Positions 27,483 through 37,768 of a stretch of 64,000 bases of DNA are shown one piece after another. Position 1 is the stretch's first letter. Every line of letters begins with the position of its first letter. The notes beneath the pieces are model-generated. The model searched no databases. It worked only from the letters and a program-made list of their open reading frames with translations, and had not been told where the DNA came from. This DNA is from Ancylobacter novellus DSM 506 (lineage in GTDB: Bacteria; Pseudomonadota; Alphaproteobacteria; Rhizobiales; Xanthobacteraceae): assembly GCF_000092925.1 (NCBI RefSeq), contig NC_014217.1:806001-870000 (forward strand), written 5' to 3'. A program made the position numbers and the translations under genes.

Positions 27483-28981
27483 ATGAATCGTTCGGGGGCG
27501 TTCAGCCGTCGTGCCTTGCTGGTCGGCGGCGCGGCGAGCGCCGGCGTCGCGCTGGTCGGTCCGGGCCTTGCCGAGGAGGCGACGACCTCCTCACCGCTGC
27601 CCCCGGCGCCCGACCGCTGGGACAGCCTGAACCGCCTCACCAATGGTGCACTGCTGCGGCCGACCGACGCCCGCTTCGCCAACGAGGCGCTGCCCAACAA
27701 TCTGCGCTACCGCCACATACGGCCCGAGGGCATCGCGCCCTGCGCCTCGCCGCAGATGGTGGCGGATGTGCTGCGCTGCTGCCGCGACTACGACGTGCCC
27801 TTCGCGCTGCGTGGCGGCGGGCATTCCTATGGCGGTTATTCCTCCAGCCGCGGGCTGGTGATCGACCTCTCGCCGATGAACGGCATCGACTACGACGCCG
27901 CCACCGGCCAGGTGCGGGTCGAGGCGGGCGCACTGAACCACGAGGTCTACGCGGCGCTGCGCGAGGCGGGGCGGATGATCACCCATGGCCGCTGCCCGAG
28001 CGTGGGCGTCGCCGGCTTCCTGCTCGGCGGCGGCATCGGCTTCAACATGCGCCGGCTCGGCGTCGGCTGCGACCTGCTAACGGGCGCCCAGATCGTCACC
28101 GCCGACGGCCGGGTGCGTGACGTCTCGGCGGACAGGGAGCCGGATCTGTTCTGGGCGCTGCGCGGCGGCGGGGGCGGTATTTTCGGGGTCAGCACCGCCT
28201 TTACGCTACGCACCGTGCCGGCCGACGAGCGCCTCACCGTCTTCCGCATCGTCTGGCGCGACAAGACGCTCGATGTCGCCAAGGCGCTGTTCACCACCGC
28301 CGAGATGGCGCCGCTCTCCTTCGGCTCGCGCATCGCCCTGGCGGGGTGACACCGGCGCTGGTGCAGCAGGGACGGCAGGTGCCGGTGACCCTGCTCGGCC
28401 AGTTCGCCGGCAGCCAGGACGAGCTGATGCGCCTGCTCGCCCCCGTCTATGCCGTCGCCGCGCCCGACTTCACCGACATCAAGCAGCTGCCCTATTGGGA
28501 GGGGCAGGACTTCCTCGTCGAGGCCGGCGAGCCGGGCTGGTACCGCGAGCGCTCCGCTTTCCTGGCCGCGGCGCCCACGGCCGCCTTCCTGGAGGCTTCA
28601 TTCCAGCGCCTGCAGCAATGGCCCGGCACCGGCGCACAGAGCTCGCTATTCTTCTTCCAGACGGGCGGTCGGATCAACGAGAAGGCGCCGGACGAGACCG
28701 CTTTCGTGCATCGCCAGACCCGCTGGCTGGCGGTGGTCGGGGCGAACTGGAGCGAGGACGACAATCTGCGGCCCGAGGTGACGGGCCGGGCTTTCGAGTG
28801 GCAGGACGAGCTCTTTGCCACGCTTGGCAGCCATGGCGGGCGAGGCGCCTTCGTGAACTTCCCCGACCCGGCGCTCGGCGACTGGCGCCGGCGCTATTAC
28901 GGCACCAATCTCGACCGCCTCATGCAGGTGAAGCTCGCGGTCGATCCGAACAATGTCTTCCACTTCCAGCAGTCGCTGTAG
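27483..28981 (+). pseudogene. TAT-exported FAD-dependent oxidase (berberine-bridge-enzyme type), one frameshift
   Basis: The first frame (27483-28349) has a twin-arginine signal (FSRRALLVGGAASAG), then the PCMH-type FAD domain with GGGHS (His114) and GRCPSVG (Cys171). These are the two residues for bicovalent FAD attachment. The second frame (28346-28981) continues with substrate-domain residues and the BBE tail VDPNNVFHFQQSL. One missing G in the run at 28343-28346 explains the break (RIALAG, then VTPALVQQ). The intact product would be a periplasmic oxidase of about 500 residues. The gene is either recently inactivated or affected by a read error. Confidence 0.85.
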
Positions 28982-29018
28982 CGGCGGGCCGTGTCGTCAG
29001 GCACTCCTACTGATGACC

Positions 29019-29124
29019 GTCATCCTGAGGTACCCGGCCAGAGGCCGGGCCTCGAAGGATGCTCGTCCGGGTGCGCTTGAGCGACCATCCTTCGAGGCTC
29101 GCTCCGCTCGCACCTCAGGATGAC
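29019..29124. repeat. Dispersed palindromic repeat, type A (copy 2), with a partial type B just after
   Basis: GTCATCCTGAGGTACCCGG, CCTCGAAGGATGCTCGTCCG, CCATCCTTCGAGGCTCGC and CACCTCAGGATGACGG form nested inverted arms. A short type B piece (CCCCGGGTCAAGCCCGGGG) follows at 29157-29175. It is located between the converging oxidase and ftsK genes. Confidence 0.85.
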
Positions 29125-29204
29125 GGTGCATTGCGGGGCAAGCCGAAAGGCTGGTTCCCCGGGTCAAGCCCGGGGATGGGGGAGGATGGAATCAGGCGGC
29201 GCGC

Positions 29205-31784
29205 TCAGCGCGTGTCCCGCAGGATCTCGCGCTTGCCGGCATGATTGGCGGGGCCGACGATGCCCTCGTTCTCCATCCGCTCCATGATCGAGGCGGCCCG
29301 GTTGTAGCCGATCTGCAGCCGGCGCTGGATGTAGGAGGTCGATGCCTTCTTGTCGCGCATGACCACGGCGACCGCCTGGTCGTAGAGGTCGCCGGGCTCG
29401 GCGCCCATCTCGGTCTTGTCGAAGACGGCTGCGTCTTCAGTGATCGGCTCCTCGTCGTCCTCGGCGGTGACCTCGTCGAGATATTCCGGCCGCGCCTGGC
29501 ATTTCAGGTGCTCGACGACGCGCTCGACTTCCTGGTCCGAGACGAAGGGACCGTGGACGCGCGAGATGCGCCCGCCGCCGGCCATGTAGAGCATGTCGCC
29601 CTGGCCGAGCAGCTGCTCGGCGCCCATCTCGCCCAAAATCGTGCGTGAATCGATCTTCGACGTCACCTGGAAGGAGATGCGGGTCGGGAAGTTGGCCTTG
29701 ATGGTGCCGGTGATGACGTCGACCGAGGGGCGCTGGGTGGCCATGATCAGGTGGATGCCGGCGGCGCGGGCCATCTGCGCGAGGCGCTGGATCGCGCCCT
29801 CGATCTCCTTGCCGGCGACCATCATCAGGTCGGCCATCTCGTCGACCACGATCACGATGTAGGGCAGGGGAGCGAGATCCATGATCTCCTCCTCCTCGAT
29901 GACCTCGCCGGTCTCGCGGTCGAAGCCCTTCTGCACCGTGCGGGTGATGATCTCACCCTTGGCGGCGGCCTCCGCCACGCGGGCGTTGAAGCCGTCGATG
30001 TTGCGCACGCCGAGGCGGCTCATCTTGCGGTAGCGGTCCTCCATCTCGCGCACCGCCCATTTGAGGGCGACGATCGCCTTCTTGGGGTCGGTGACAACGG
30101 GGGTGAGGAGGTGCGGGATGCCCTCATAGACCGAGAGTTCCAGCATCTTCGGGTCGATCATGATCAGCCGGCACTGATCCGGGCGGTGCCGGTAGAGCAG
30201 GCTCAGGATCATGGTGTTGATGGCGACCGACTTGCCCGAGCCGGTGGTGCCGGCGACCAAGAGGTGCGGCATGCGGGCGAGGTCGACGATCACCGGCTCG
30301 CCGCCGATGGTCTTGCCGAGCGCGATGCCGAGCTTGGCCTTGGCGCCCTCGAATTCGTGGCTCGCCAGCATCTCGCGCAGCCACACCGTCTCGCGGCGCT
30401 GGTTGGGCAATTCGATGCCGATGACGTTGCGCCCTTCCACCACCGCGACGCGGGCGGAGAGCGCGCTCATGGAGCGGGAGATGTCGGCCGAGAGGCCGAT
30501 GACGCGGCTCGACTTGATGCCGGGCGCCGGCTCCAGCTCGTAGAGCGTGACGACGGGGCCGGGATTGGCGTCGATGATCTCGCCGCGCACGCCGAAATCG
30601 TGCAGCACCTGCTGCAGCTTCACCGAGTTGCGGTCGAGGAACTCGGCCGAGAGCTCGTAATCCGGCTCGTTCGCCGGCACTTCGGTGAGAAGCTCCAGCG
30701 GCGGCAGCTCATATTCGGCGGTCTCGACGGGAGCGGGACGCGGCGCAGGCGCCGGGCGAGGCGCGACGACCGGCGCCGCCGCCTTCGGGGGCTCGGGCGC
30801 GCGGACGGGTGCCGGCGCGACGCCGGGAACCGGAGCCGACGCGGGTTCGGGCGCCGGGGCGGGCACCATGCCGACCATCGGCCAGGAGAAGGAGACCTCA
30901 GCCGGGGTCACGCTGTAGCCGAAACCGGGCAGGGAAGCGGCCGGCGGCACGGCGGCGGGCGCCTCGACGACGGGGATCTGCGGCGCGGACGCGGCCTCGA
31001 TCGCCTGCGCGACGAAGGCGACGTCGGTTTCTTCCTCGTCCTCCTCCGGGAAATCGTCGCCGAAGGCCTCGGCGAAATCCGCCTCCTCGTCCTCGTCATA
31101 GGAGACGAAGCGGTCGTTCCCAGCCTGTTCGGCGAGATAGGCCTCCTCGGCCTCCTCCATCGCCTCGGCGGGATCGTTGGCAGCGGCGAACTCCTCCGGC
31201 ATCCAGGCCGGCGGCTCGTCCTGCGGCGCGGGCATCACCGGCGGCACGTCCCAGCCGAGCTGGATCATGCCGGCGATCTGGCGGATCGAGCGCGGCGCCT
31301 CGGCGGGCATCTCCGCCGCCGGCGGGTCGAACGGTGTCACGTCGGCCGGGCTCAAATCGGCCGGGGTCGGCTGGGCCGAGAGCGCACGGCGGGCATGGGC
31401 GGCGATCAGCGCCTTCGGCACGGCGCCGAGCGGCGGCTTGCGCGGCGGCACGCGCAGCACCGGCGTCTGCGAGGGACGCGGCGGGATCGCGGTCGCGGTT
31501 GTGGGCTCGGGCAGCGCCGGCACGGGTTCCGGCGCCGGCTGGCGCAGCAGATAGTCCGGCGTGCGGGTGAAGCGGGTGTTCGGCGGCATGCTGAAGGGCT
31601 GCAGCCAGCTCGGCACCATCGTACCCATCGTCGGCGCCACCGCCGGCTTCTTACCCTTGGGCGCCGGCGGGGCGTGCGTGACCTGTGGGTTGGCCCGCGA
31701 GAACTGGTGCGTCGTGCGGGGCGGCTCCCCGGTAGTGGAAGCCTTGTCCGCCTTGGGATCGGAGGGACGCGCCGGATTACGCAT
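29205..31784 (-). CDS. ftsK: FtsK/SpoIIIE-type DNA translocase lacking membrane segments
   Basis: A protein of 859 residues. The first 330 or so are Pro/Ala/Glu-rich and disordered in character, with no hydrophobic helix. The motor follows: a beta domain ([23 protein letters not shown]), Walker [10 protein letters not shown] near residue 510, Walker B-type [11 protein letters not shown], and [22 protein letters not shown]-terminal gamma winged helix ([18 protein letters not shown]) would read KOPS-like sites. It pumps DNA for chromosome dimer resolution. Lacking the usual four-helix anchor, it is probably a soluble paralog like SftA. Confidence 0.9.
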   Translation of the reverse strand: MRNPARPSDPKADKASTTGEPPRTTHQFSRANPQVTHAPPAPKGKKPAVAPTMGTMVPSWLQPFSMPPNTRFTRTPDYLLRQPAPEPVPALPEPTTATAIPPRPSQTPVLRVPPRKPPLGAVPKALIAAHARRALSAQPTPADLSPADVTPFDPPAAEMPAEAPRSIRQIAGMIQLGWDVPPVMPAPQDEPPAWMPEEFAAANDPAEAMEEAEEAYLAEQAGNDRFVSYDEDEEADFAEAFGDDFPEEDEEETDVAFVAQAIEAASAPQIPVVEAPAAVPPAASLPGFGYSVTPAEVSFSWPMVGMVPAPAPEPASAPVPGVAPAPVRAPEPPKAAAPVVAPRPAPAPRPAPVETAEYELPPLELLTEVPANEPDYELSAEFLDRNSVKLQQVLHDFGVRGEIIDANPGPVVTLYELEPAPGIKSSRVIGLSADISRSMSALSARVAVVEGRNVIGIELPNQRRETVWLREMLASHEFEGAKAKLGIALGKTIGGEPVIVDLARMPHLLVAGTTGSGKSVAINTMILSLLYRHRPDQCRLIMIDPKMLELSVYEGIPHLLTPVVTDPKKAIVALKWAVREMEDRYRKMSRLGVRNIDGFNARVAEAAAKGEIITRTVQKGFDRETGEVIEEEEIMDLAPLPYIVIVVDEMADLMMVAGKEIEGAIQRLAQMARAAGIHLIMATQRPSVDVITGTIKANFPTRISFQVTSKIDSRTILGEMGAEQLLGQGDMLYMAGGGRISRVHGPFVSDQEVERVVEHLKCQARPEYLDEVTAEDDEEPITEDAAVFDKTEMGAEPGDLYDQAVAVVMRDKKASTSYIQRRLQIGYNRAASIMERMENEGIVGPANHAGKREILRDTR

Positions 31785-31977
31785 GGACGCCAGAACCTTT
31801 GCCGCTGCTGCCGTTGGGCCTATGGCCCGCGGTGCCTCGGGGGCGCCGTCGTGCCGTGCTCCATGGTTAGGAGCACAGCGTTAATGAAGGGTATGGAGCA
31901 GCGGGTTTTCCCCGGCCTGTGGCGTCGTTGCTACGGGAACCTTCGGCCGCCGTCCGACCCCTTATCCAGCAAAGCGT

Positions 31978-32086
31978 CCTCATCCTGAGGTGCGAGCGCA
32001 GCGAGCCTCGAAGGATGGTCGTCTGAGCGCACCCGAACGAGCATCCTTCGAGGCCCGGCCTTCCGGCCGGGCACCTCAGGATGAGG
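31978..32086. repeat. Dispersed palindromic repeat, type A (copy 3)
   Basis: CCTCATCCTGAGGTGCGAGC ... GCACCTCAGGATGAGG with the inner pair TCGAAGGATGGTC / GCATCCTTCGAGG. It lies between the ftsK start and the acetyltransferase stop. Confidence 0.88.
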
Positions 32087-32106
32087 TTGTTCGGATGCGA
32101 GAGCTC

Positions 32107-32427
32107 TCAGACCGGCAGGCCGAGCGTGGCGCGGATTTCCGGCGCCATCAGGTCGTGCGTCTCGGGGTGCTTCATCATGTAGCGGCCGAACACCGAGCAA
32201 CGCGGGATCACCGACAGGCCGCGCTGGCGGGCGCTGGCGAGCCCGGCCTCGACGAGGCGGGTGGCAAGGCCCTTGCCGCCGAGCTCGGGCGGGACTTCCG
32301 TGTGGGTGAAGATGATGTGGTCCGGTGCGAGTATGTACTGCGCGACGGCGAGGTGGCCATCCTGCTCGATCTCGAAGCGGTCGGCTCCGCGGTTGTCGCG
32401 GACCGGGACTTCGCCGTTCATGCTCAT
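32107..32427 (-). CDS. GNAT-family N-acetyltransferase, YjdJ type
   Basis: A protein of 106 residues. AAGGAGCAGATC before the ATG at 32427 fixes the start. The acetyl-CoA site motif is PPELGGKGLATRLVEAGLA and the C-terminal part is IPRCSVFGRYMMKHPETHDL. This small GNAT clade has a conserved R-F-E segment near the start and an unknown acceptor. It faces away from the nitroreductase gene. Confidence 0.88.
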   Translation of the reverse strand: MSMNGEVPVRDNRGADRFEIEQDGHLAVAQYILAPDHIIFTHTEVPPELGGKGLATRLVEAGLASARQRGLSVIPRCSVFGRYMMKHPETHDLMAPEIRATLGLPV

Positions 32428-32591
32428 GATCTGCTCCTTGGGTGCGCCGCGTTTATGAGTGAAATCGTATCGGGCGCGATTGGGATATTGTCGACCAAAA
32501 CGGCCGCCGCGTCGCCCCCCTTCATTGCGTGGGGTGAATTTATCGGCTGCCTCCGATATAGGGCGCGGGGATCCATCCGGAAGGCTCGTCG

Positions 32592-33203
32592 ATGTCCGCA
32601 CACACACGCCGCCTGCCGCACGCCGATCTGCTCGCGGCGCTGGAGACCCGCCGTTCGGTGCCCGCCGCGGGCCTGTGCGAGCCCGGTCCGTCTGCCGACG
32701 AGGTGCGGCGGCTGCTCGCCATCGCCGCCCGCGTTCCGGACCATGCCATGCTGGTGCCGTGGCGCTTCATCCTGATCGAGCGCGAGGCACGGGGCGAGAT
32801 CGGCGCGCTTCTCGCCGACGCCTATCGCGCTGGCAACCCGCAGATGCCGCCGGAGAAGCGCGAGAAGTTCGCCGGCATCATGTCGCGGCTTTTCCCCGCG
32901 CCGCTGGCCATCGTCGTGGTGAGCCGGCCGAACCGCGAGACGATGATCCCCGTGGTCGAGCAGGAGATGTCGGCCGGCGCCGTGTGCCTCAATTTGCTGC
33001 ACGGCGCGCAGGCGCTCGGCTTTTCCGGCATCTGGGTGACGGGCTGGGCGGCGACCAACGACGAGGCGCAGCGCATCCTCGGGGTAGGCGAGGGCGAGCG
33101 CGTCGCCGGCATCGTCCATATCGGCACGGCGAAAGAGCCGCCCGCGGAGCGCCCACGCCCGGAGGTGGAGGCACTGGTCACGCGCTGGGCGAAGCCGGGG
33201 TGA
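32592..33203 (+). CDS. Nitroreductase-family FMN oxidoreductase (YdjA-like)
   Basis: A protein of 203 residues. FMN-binding features: ETRRSVPAAGL, ARVPDHAMLVPWRFILIE and the C-terminal GFSGIWVTGW with ILGVGEGERVAGIVHIG. The pattern DHaxLxPWRF is typical of the minimal YdjA subfamily. It probably reduces a quinone or nitro compound with NAD(P)H; the natural substrate is unknown. It is monocistronic. Confidence 0.88.
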   Translation: MSAHTRRLPHADLLAALETRRSVPAAGLCEPGPSADEVRRLLAIAARVPDHAMLVPWRFILIEREARGEIGALLADAYRAGNPQMPPEKREKFAGIMSRLFPAPLAIVVVSRPNRETMIPVVEQEMSAGAVCLNLLHGAQALGFSGIWVTGWAATNDEAQRILGVGEGERVAGIVHIGTAKEPPAERPRPEVEALVTRWAKPG

Positions 33204-33272
33204 GCTTCAAAGCAGAAGGCCGCCCCGGCTGCCCGGGACGGCCTCTCTTCTGGCGCTTCCTCGAAGGGGCGA

Positions 33273-35450
33273 TCAGGCCGCCGCGGCCTGGGCCTGCTTG
33301 GCCTCGCGGCGGCGGGCGGTCAGGATGAACTCGGTGTAGCCGTTGGGCTGCGTGCGGCCCTCGAAGACCAGGTCGCGCGCGGCACGGAAGGCGACGCCGT
33401 CATAGGCGGGGGCCATCGGCTCGTAGAGCGGATCGCCCTCGTTCTGCGCATCGACGACCTTGGCCATGCGGCGCAGCGTCTCCTCGACCTGCGCCTCGGT
33501 GACCACGCCGTGCAGCAGCCAGTTGGCGACGTGCTGGGAGGAGATGCGCAGCGTGGCGCGGTCTTCCATCAGCCCGACATCGTGGATGTCCGGCACCTTG
33601 GAGCAGCCGACGCCCTGGTCGATCCAGCGCACGACATAGCCGAGGATGCCCTGGATGTTGTTGTCGAGCTCCTCCTGCACCGCCGCCGGCTCCCAATTGC
33701 CGCGGTCGACGACCGGGATGGTCAGCAGGTCGTGCTTCGAGGCGCGGGGACGCAAACGCAACTCCTCCTGGCGCTTGAACACGTCCACCTTGTGGTAGTG
33801 CAGCGCGTGCAGCGTGGCGGCGGTCGGCGAGGGCACCCAGGCGGTGTTGGCGCCGGCCAGCGGGTGGGCGATCTTCTGCTGGAGCATGTCGGCCATGCGG
33901 TCGGGCATCGCCCACATGCCCTTGCCGATCTGGCCGTGGCCGTCGAGATGGGCTTCGAGGCCCGCATCGACGTTGTTGTCCTCATAGGCCTTGATCCAGG
34001 CCTGCGCCTTCATCTCGTTCTTGCGCACCATCGGGCCCACCTCGATCGAGGTGTGGATCTCGTCGCCGGTGCGGTCGAGGAAGCCGGTGTTGATGAAGAC
34101 GACGCGCTCGCGGGCGGCGCGGATGGCGGCGGAGAGGTTGGCGCTGGTGCGGCGCTCCTCGTCCATGATGCCGATCTTCAGCGTGTTGGTCTCGAGGCCG
34201 AGCACCTTCTCGACCGCGGCGAACAGCTCGCAGGCGAAGGCGACCTCGTCCGGGCCGTGCATCTTCGGCTTGACGATGTAGACCGAGCCGGTGCGGCTGT
34301 TGCGCAGCCGGCCGGTGCCCTTGAGGTCGTGCAGCGCGATCAGCGAGGTGACCGCCGCGTCGAGAACGGTCTCGGGGATCTCGTTGCCGTCGGCGTCCAG
34401 CACCGCGTCGGTCATCATGTGCTGGCCGACATTGCGCACCAGCATCAGGCTGCGCCCGTGCAGGGTGAGCGTGGAGCCGTCGGCGGCGGTGTAGTGGCGG
34501 TCGGCGGCGAGGCTACGCTCCACCGTCTCGCGGCCCTTGGCGAAGCTGGCGCTGAGCGTGCCCTTCATCAGGCCGAGCCAGTTGCGATAGACCAGCACCT
34601 TGTCCTCGGCATCGACCGCCGCGACGCTGTCCTCGCAGTCGACGATGGTGGTGACCGCCGCCTCGATGACGATGTCGGCGATGCCCGCCGGGTCGGTCTT
34701 GCCGATGCGGTGGTGGCGGTCGATCAGCACGTCGATGTGCAAGCCGTTATTGACCAGCAGGATGGAGGAGGGCGCGCCCGCCTCGCCGCTGGAGCCGGCG
34801 AACTGGCTGGCGTCCTTCAGGCCGATGGTGCGGCCGTTCTTCAGCTCGGCGACCAGCTTGCCCTCGTTGACGCGATAGGCGGCGACATCGGCATGACTGC
34901 CGGCGGCGAGCGGCACGCTCTCGTCGAGGAAGGCGCGGGCGCGCTCGATCACGCGCTGGGCGCGCACGGGGTTGAAGCCGTTGGAGCGGCTGGCGCCATT
35001 GGCCTCGGGCAGGGCGTCGGTGCCATAGAGCGCGTCATAGAGGCTGCCCCAGCGGGCATTCGCCGCGTTCAGCGCGTAGCGGGCATTGGTGACGGGCACC
35101 ACGAGCTGCGGGCCGGGAATGCGGGCGAGCTCGTCGTCCACCTTCGCGGTGACGACCTCGAAGGGCTCGGGCTCCGGCAGCAGGTAGCCGATCTCGGCCA
35201 GGAACACCTCGTAGGCGACGGGATCGACCGGCTTGTTGCGGTGGGCGCGGTGCCAGGCGTCGATCTGCGCCTGCAACTCGTCGCGGCGCGCGAGCAGCTC
35301 GGCGTTGCGCGGCGCGAAGGTGCCGACCACCCCGGCAAAGCCATTCCAGAAGGCGGCGGCCACGACCCCCGTGTCTGGTATGACTTCATTATTGATGAAG
35401 TCATACAGCGCGGTGTCCACCTTCAGGCCGGCGACGTCGGTATGGCTCAT
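33273..35450 (-). CDS. glcB: Malate synthase G
   Basis: A protein of 725 residues, the usual length of the G isoform. Signature parts include [61 protein letters not shown] and [19 protein letters not shown]. It condenses glyoxylate with acetyl-CoA to malate, the second step of the glyoxylate shunt. The ATG at 35450 follows AAGGGAACGCC; the open frame continuing to 35891 is not part of it. The upstream gene in the same direction is aceA, 468 bases away. Confidence 0.95.
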   Translation of the reverse strand: MSHTDVAGLKVDTALYDFINNEVIPDTGVVAAAFWNGFAGVVGTFAPRNAELLARRDELQAQIDAWHRAHRNKPVDPVAYEVFLAEIGYLLPEPEPFEVVTAKVDDELARIPGPQLVVPVTNARYALNAANARWGSLYDALYGTDALPEANGASRSNGFNPVRAQRVIERARAFLDESVPLAAGSHADVAAYRVNEGKLVAELKNGRTIGLKDASQFAGSSGEAGAPSSILLVNNGLHIDVLIDRHHRIGKTDPAGIADIVIEAAVTTIVDCEDSVAAVDAEDKVLVYRNWLGLMKGTLSASFAKGRETVERSLAADRHYTAADGSTLTLHGRSLMLVRNVGQHMMTDAVLDADGNEIPETVLDAAVTSLIALHDLKGTGRLRNSRTGSVYIVKPKMHGPDEVAFACELFAAVEKVLGLETNTLKIGIMDEERRTSANLSAAIRAARERVVFINTGFLDRTGDEIHTSIEVGPMVRKNEMKAQAWIKAYEDNNVDAGLEAHLDGHGQIGKGMWAMPDRMADMLQQKIAHPLAGANTAWVPSPTAATLHALHYHKVDVFKRQEELRLRPRASKHDLLTIPVVDRGNWEPAAVQEELDNNIQGILGYVVRWIDQGVGCSKVPDIHDVGLMEDRATLRISSQHVANWLLHGVVTEAQVEETLRRMAKVVDAQNEGDPLYEPMAPAYDGVAFRAARDLVFEGRTQPNGYTEFILTARRREAKQAQAAAA

Positions 35451-35879
35451 GGCGTTCCCTTTTTTCGACTGGCGGCCGGCCGCCCCGAACGGACTCCGGC
35501 TGATTGTGCTATGCGGCGTACATGGGTGCGGCGCAATACCGCACTTAGTCGGATCGCGTCCCCTCAGCAAGGGCCGACATCTGCGTCTGCGGCATGGCAG
35601 AACTGCATGATATCGCAGGCTTAATCCGGTTTTTCCAGGTCGACAGAATACCAGATACGTTGACCGTATCCTGCCAGCTCCGCGGCATGCCGCATTGCAA
35701 AAACACCCAGGAAAATCGCCGGTTTCTCGTCGAGAGAGCCGGATGTTTCGACTTCGCCGGCTCGCTTGATGAAGGTGCCACCCCGAGACGCCCGGCGATC
35801 GCCGGGGCCGCGCGGCCGGGTCTGACCCCAACCCGTCGTGCGGCGCGCCTAGCTTTCGCCCCGGGATGGCAAAGCTCTC
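35451..35879. other. Long leader between aceA and glcB
   Basis: No gene is supported. It includes an AT-richer tract at 35580-35720 that probably carries the glcB promoter. No clear -35/-10 pair or palindromic operator could be chosen by eye. Confidence 0.4.
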
Positions 35880-35913
35880 CTCCCGCCTCATCCCGCCCGG
35901 GATGACGCGGGAG
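35880..35913 (-). terminator. Hairpin downstream of aceA
   Basis: CTCCCGC and TCATCCCG arms pair with CGGGATGA and GCGGGAG, with one C-C mismatch and a 2-base loop, 5 bases after the aceA stop. It is GC-rich with no T-run, so it is either a weak terminator or a message stabiliser. Confidence 0.55.
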
Positions 35914-35918
35914 GCCGT

Positions 35919-37217
35919 TCAGAACTGTGCGGTCTCGGTCGATTCCTTCATCGCCGTCGTCGCGCTGGTGCCTTCGCTGAGCACGGTGGCGATGGCGTCG
36001 AAATAGGAGGTGCCGACCTCGCGCTGGTGGCGGGTGCCGGTGAAGCCCCGGCTTTCCGCCGCGAACTCCGCCTCCTGCAGCTGCGAATAGGCGGCCATGC
36101 CGTCTTCGCGGTAGCGGCGGGCGAGGTCGAAGGTCGTGTAGTTGAGGTTGTGGAAGCCGGCCAGCGTGATGAACTGGTAACGGTAGCCCATCGCCCCCAG
36201 CTCGCGCTGGAAGATCTTCATCTGCGCCTTGTCCATATGCTTGGCCCAGTTGAAGGACGGCGAGCAGTTATAGGCCAGCATCTTGCCCGGATGCGCCTTG
36301 TGGACGCCTTCGGCGAAGCGGCGGGCATCGTCGAGGCTCGGGGTCGAGGTCTCGCACCACAGAAGGTCGGCATAGGGCGCATAGGCGACGGCGCGGGCGA
36401 TGCCGGCTTCGAAGCCGCCATTGTAGCGATAGAAGCCTTCGGCCGTGCGCTCGCCGGTGATGAAGGGCCGGTCCGTCTCATCGATGTCCGAGGTGATGAG
36501 CCGGGCCGATTCCGCATCGGTGCGCGCCATGATGACGGTCGGCACGCCGGCCACATCCGCGGCGAGGCGCGCGGCGTTGAGCGTGCGGATGAACTGGCGC
36601 GTCGGCACCAGAACCTTGCCGCCGAGATGGCCGCACTTCTTCTCCGACGCCAGCTGGTCCTCGAAATGGACCGCCGCCGCTCCGGCGTCGATCAGCGCCT
36701 TGGTCAGCTCATAGGCGTTGAGCTGGCCGCCGAAGCCGGCCTCGGCATCGGCGATGATCGGCACGAAATAGTCGAGTTCCGGGCCGGTGACGCCGTCCGC
36801 CTTCTCCATGGTCTGGATCTGGTCGGCGCGCATCAGCGCCTTGTTGATGCGCTTGACCACCGCCGGGACGCTGTCGACCGGGTAGAGGCTCTGGTCGGGA
36901 TACATGTCGCCCGCCGAGTTGGCATCGGCCGCGACCTGCCAGCCGGAGAGGTAGATCGCCTCCAGCCCCGCCTTCACCTGCTGGATCGCCTGCGCGCCGG
37001 TGTAGGTGCCGAGCGTCGGCACGAAGTCCTGCGTCTGCAGCAGTTCCCACAGGCGGCGGGCGCCGTTCTGGGCGAGCGTGTGCTCGATGCGCAGCGAGCC
37101 AGAGAGGCGCCGGACGTCAGCGGGCCCGTAGCTGCGGCGGATGCCGCTCCAGCGGTCCGGCGCCCAGGCCGGAGCAGGGAAGCTGTCGGGGGTGGAGGTG
37201 CGAAGCGTGTCCAGCAT
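35919..37217 (-). CDS. aceA: Isocitrate lyase
   Basis: A protein of 432 residues. The catalytic KKCGH motif is at 193-197 ([15 protein letters not shown]), with ADAEAGFGG upstream and [17 protein letters not shown] downstream. It splits isocitrate to glyoxylate and succinate, the first step of the glyoxylate shunt, allowing growth on acetate or fatty acids. It follows a small conserved gene and a divergent ScfR/RamB-type regulator, which together suggest acyl-CoA-responsive control. Confidence 0.96.
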   Translation of the reverse strand: MLDTLRTSTPDSFPAPAWAPDRWSGIRRSYGPADVRRLSGSLRIEHTLAQNGARRLWELLQTQDFVPTLGTYTGAQAIQQVKAGLEAIYLSGWQVAADANSAGDMYPDQSLYPVDSVPAVVKRINKALMRADQIQTMEKADGVTGPELDYFVPIIADAEAGFGGQLNAYELTKALIDAGAAAVHFEDQLASEKKCGHLGGKVLVPTRQFIRTLNAARLAADVAGVPTVIMARTDAESARLITSDIDETDRPFITGERTAEGFYRYNGGFEAGIARAVAYAPYADLLWCETSTPSLDDARRFAEGVHKAHPGKMLAYNCSPSFNWAKHMDKAQMKIFQRELGAMGYRYQFITLAGFHNLNYTTFDLARRYREDGMAAYSQLQEAEFAAESRGFTGTRHQREVGTSYFDAIATVLSEGTSATTAMKESTETAQF

Positions 37218-37374
37218 GGTTCTTCCCTGCTGCTTGTGTGTCGGTAAGGGCGGAAGAGGGCGCGGGCGCCGTGGAGGTTACGGCGCCCGCGCCAGCCGAT
37301 GCGCGAGAGGGGCGCGCGGCGGCGTCCTCGAAGCGGATCGGCCGGAAACGCGGCCTTGCGGGCATGTCCGCGGC

Positions 37375-37623
37375 CTAGCGGGAGCGGCGCGCATAGGTGG
37401 CGGCGACGAGCCGCCCGTCGAGCAGCGCGCTGATCAGCGCCACGAGGTCCTGGCCCGGCGCCGCCGCCAGCCGATGGCGGCCGATGCGGTGGACCACGGT
37501 GAAGTCCTGCGCGGCGAGGCCCTCCGCCTTGAAGGCGCGGCCGATCTCCTCGGCGTCGCCGCCAATGAGGGTGACGAATTCTTCCTCGCCGGGAGGCGGG
37601 GCGGTGCGTTCGGTGCCGATCAT
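37375..37623 (-). CDS. Small conserved protein upstream of isocitrate lyase
   Basis: A protein of 82 residues: MIGTERTAPPPGEEEFVTLIGG, EEIGRAFKAEGLAAQDFTVVHRIGRH and LVALISALLDGRLVAATYARR. It looks like a small alpha/beta protein. It starts just after AAAGGAGGAATTG-type bases (strong ribosome binding site) and precedes aceA by 157 bases in the same direction. It may be a modulator of the shunt; nothing in sequence gives a biochemical role. Confidence 0.7.
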   Translation of the reverse strand: MIGTERTAPPPGEEEFVTLIGGDAEEIGRAFKAEGLAAQDFTVVHRIGRHRLAAAPGQDLVALISALLDGRLVAATYARRSR

Positions 37624-37639
37624 GTCAATTCCTCCTTTC

Positions 37640-37750
37640 GAGGTTTGTCATGTAAAGATTTAACACTCGACACGAAAAGGCAATAGATATAGCTATATCA
37701 GTGTGTTAAGCTGATAAGGCTTGTAAAGTTGACAGGCTGATTTTGTAAAC
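37640..37750. promoter_or_regulatory. Divergent control region between the aceA unit and its regulator
   Basis: AT-rich compared with its flanks. It contains a perfect 14-bp palindrome GATATAGCTATATC at 37686-37699, three TGTAAA elements (near 37650, 37722 and 37744) and a TTGACA box at 37729-37734 reading toward the regulator. RamB-type proteins are known to bind AAAG/TTTGCAAA-like sites, and the TTTGTAAA at 37743 is the nearest match. Which element binds the regulator is inference. Confidence 0.5.
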
Positions 37751-37768
37751 CGAGCAAAGGATCGGGCC

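Noticed and set aside
35594..35905. Plus-strand open frame in the aceA-glcB gap
   Set aside because: No family features; it overlaps the aceA terminator hairpin and is better read as a leader or promoter region.
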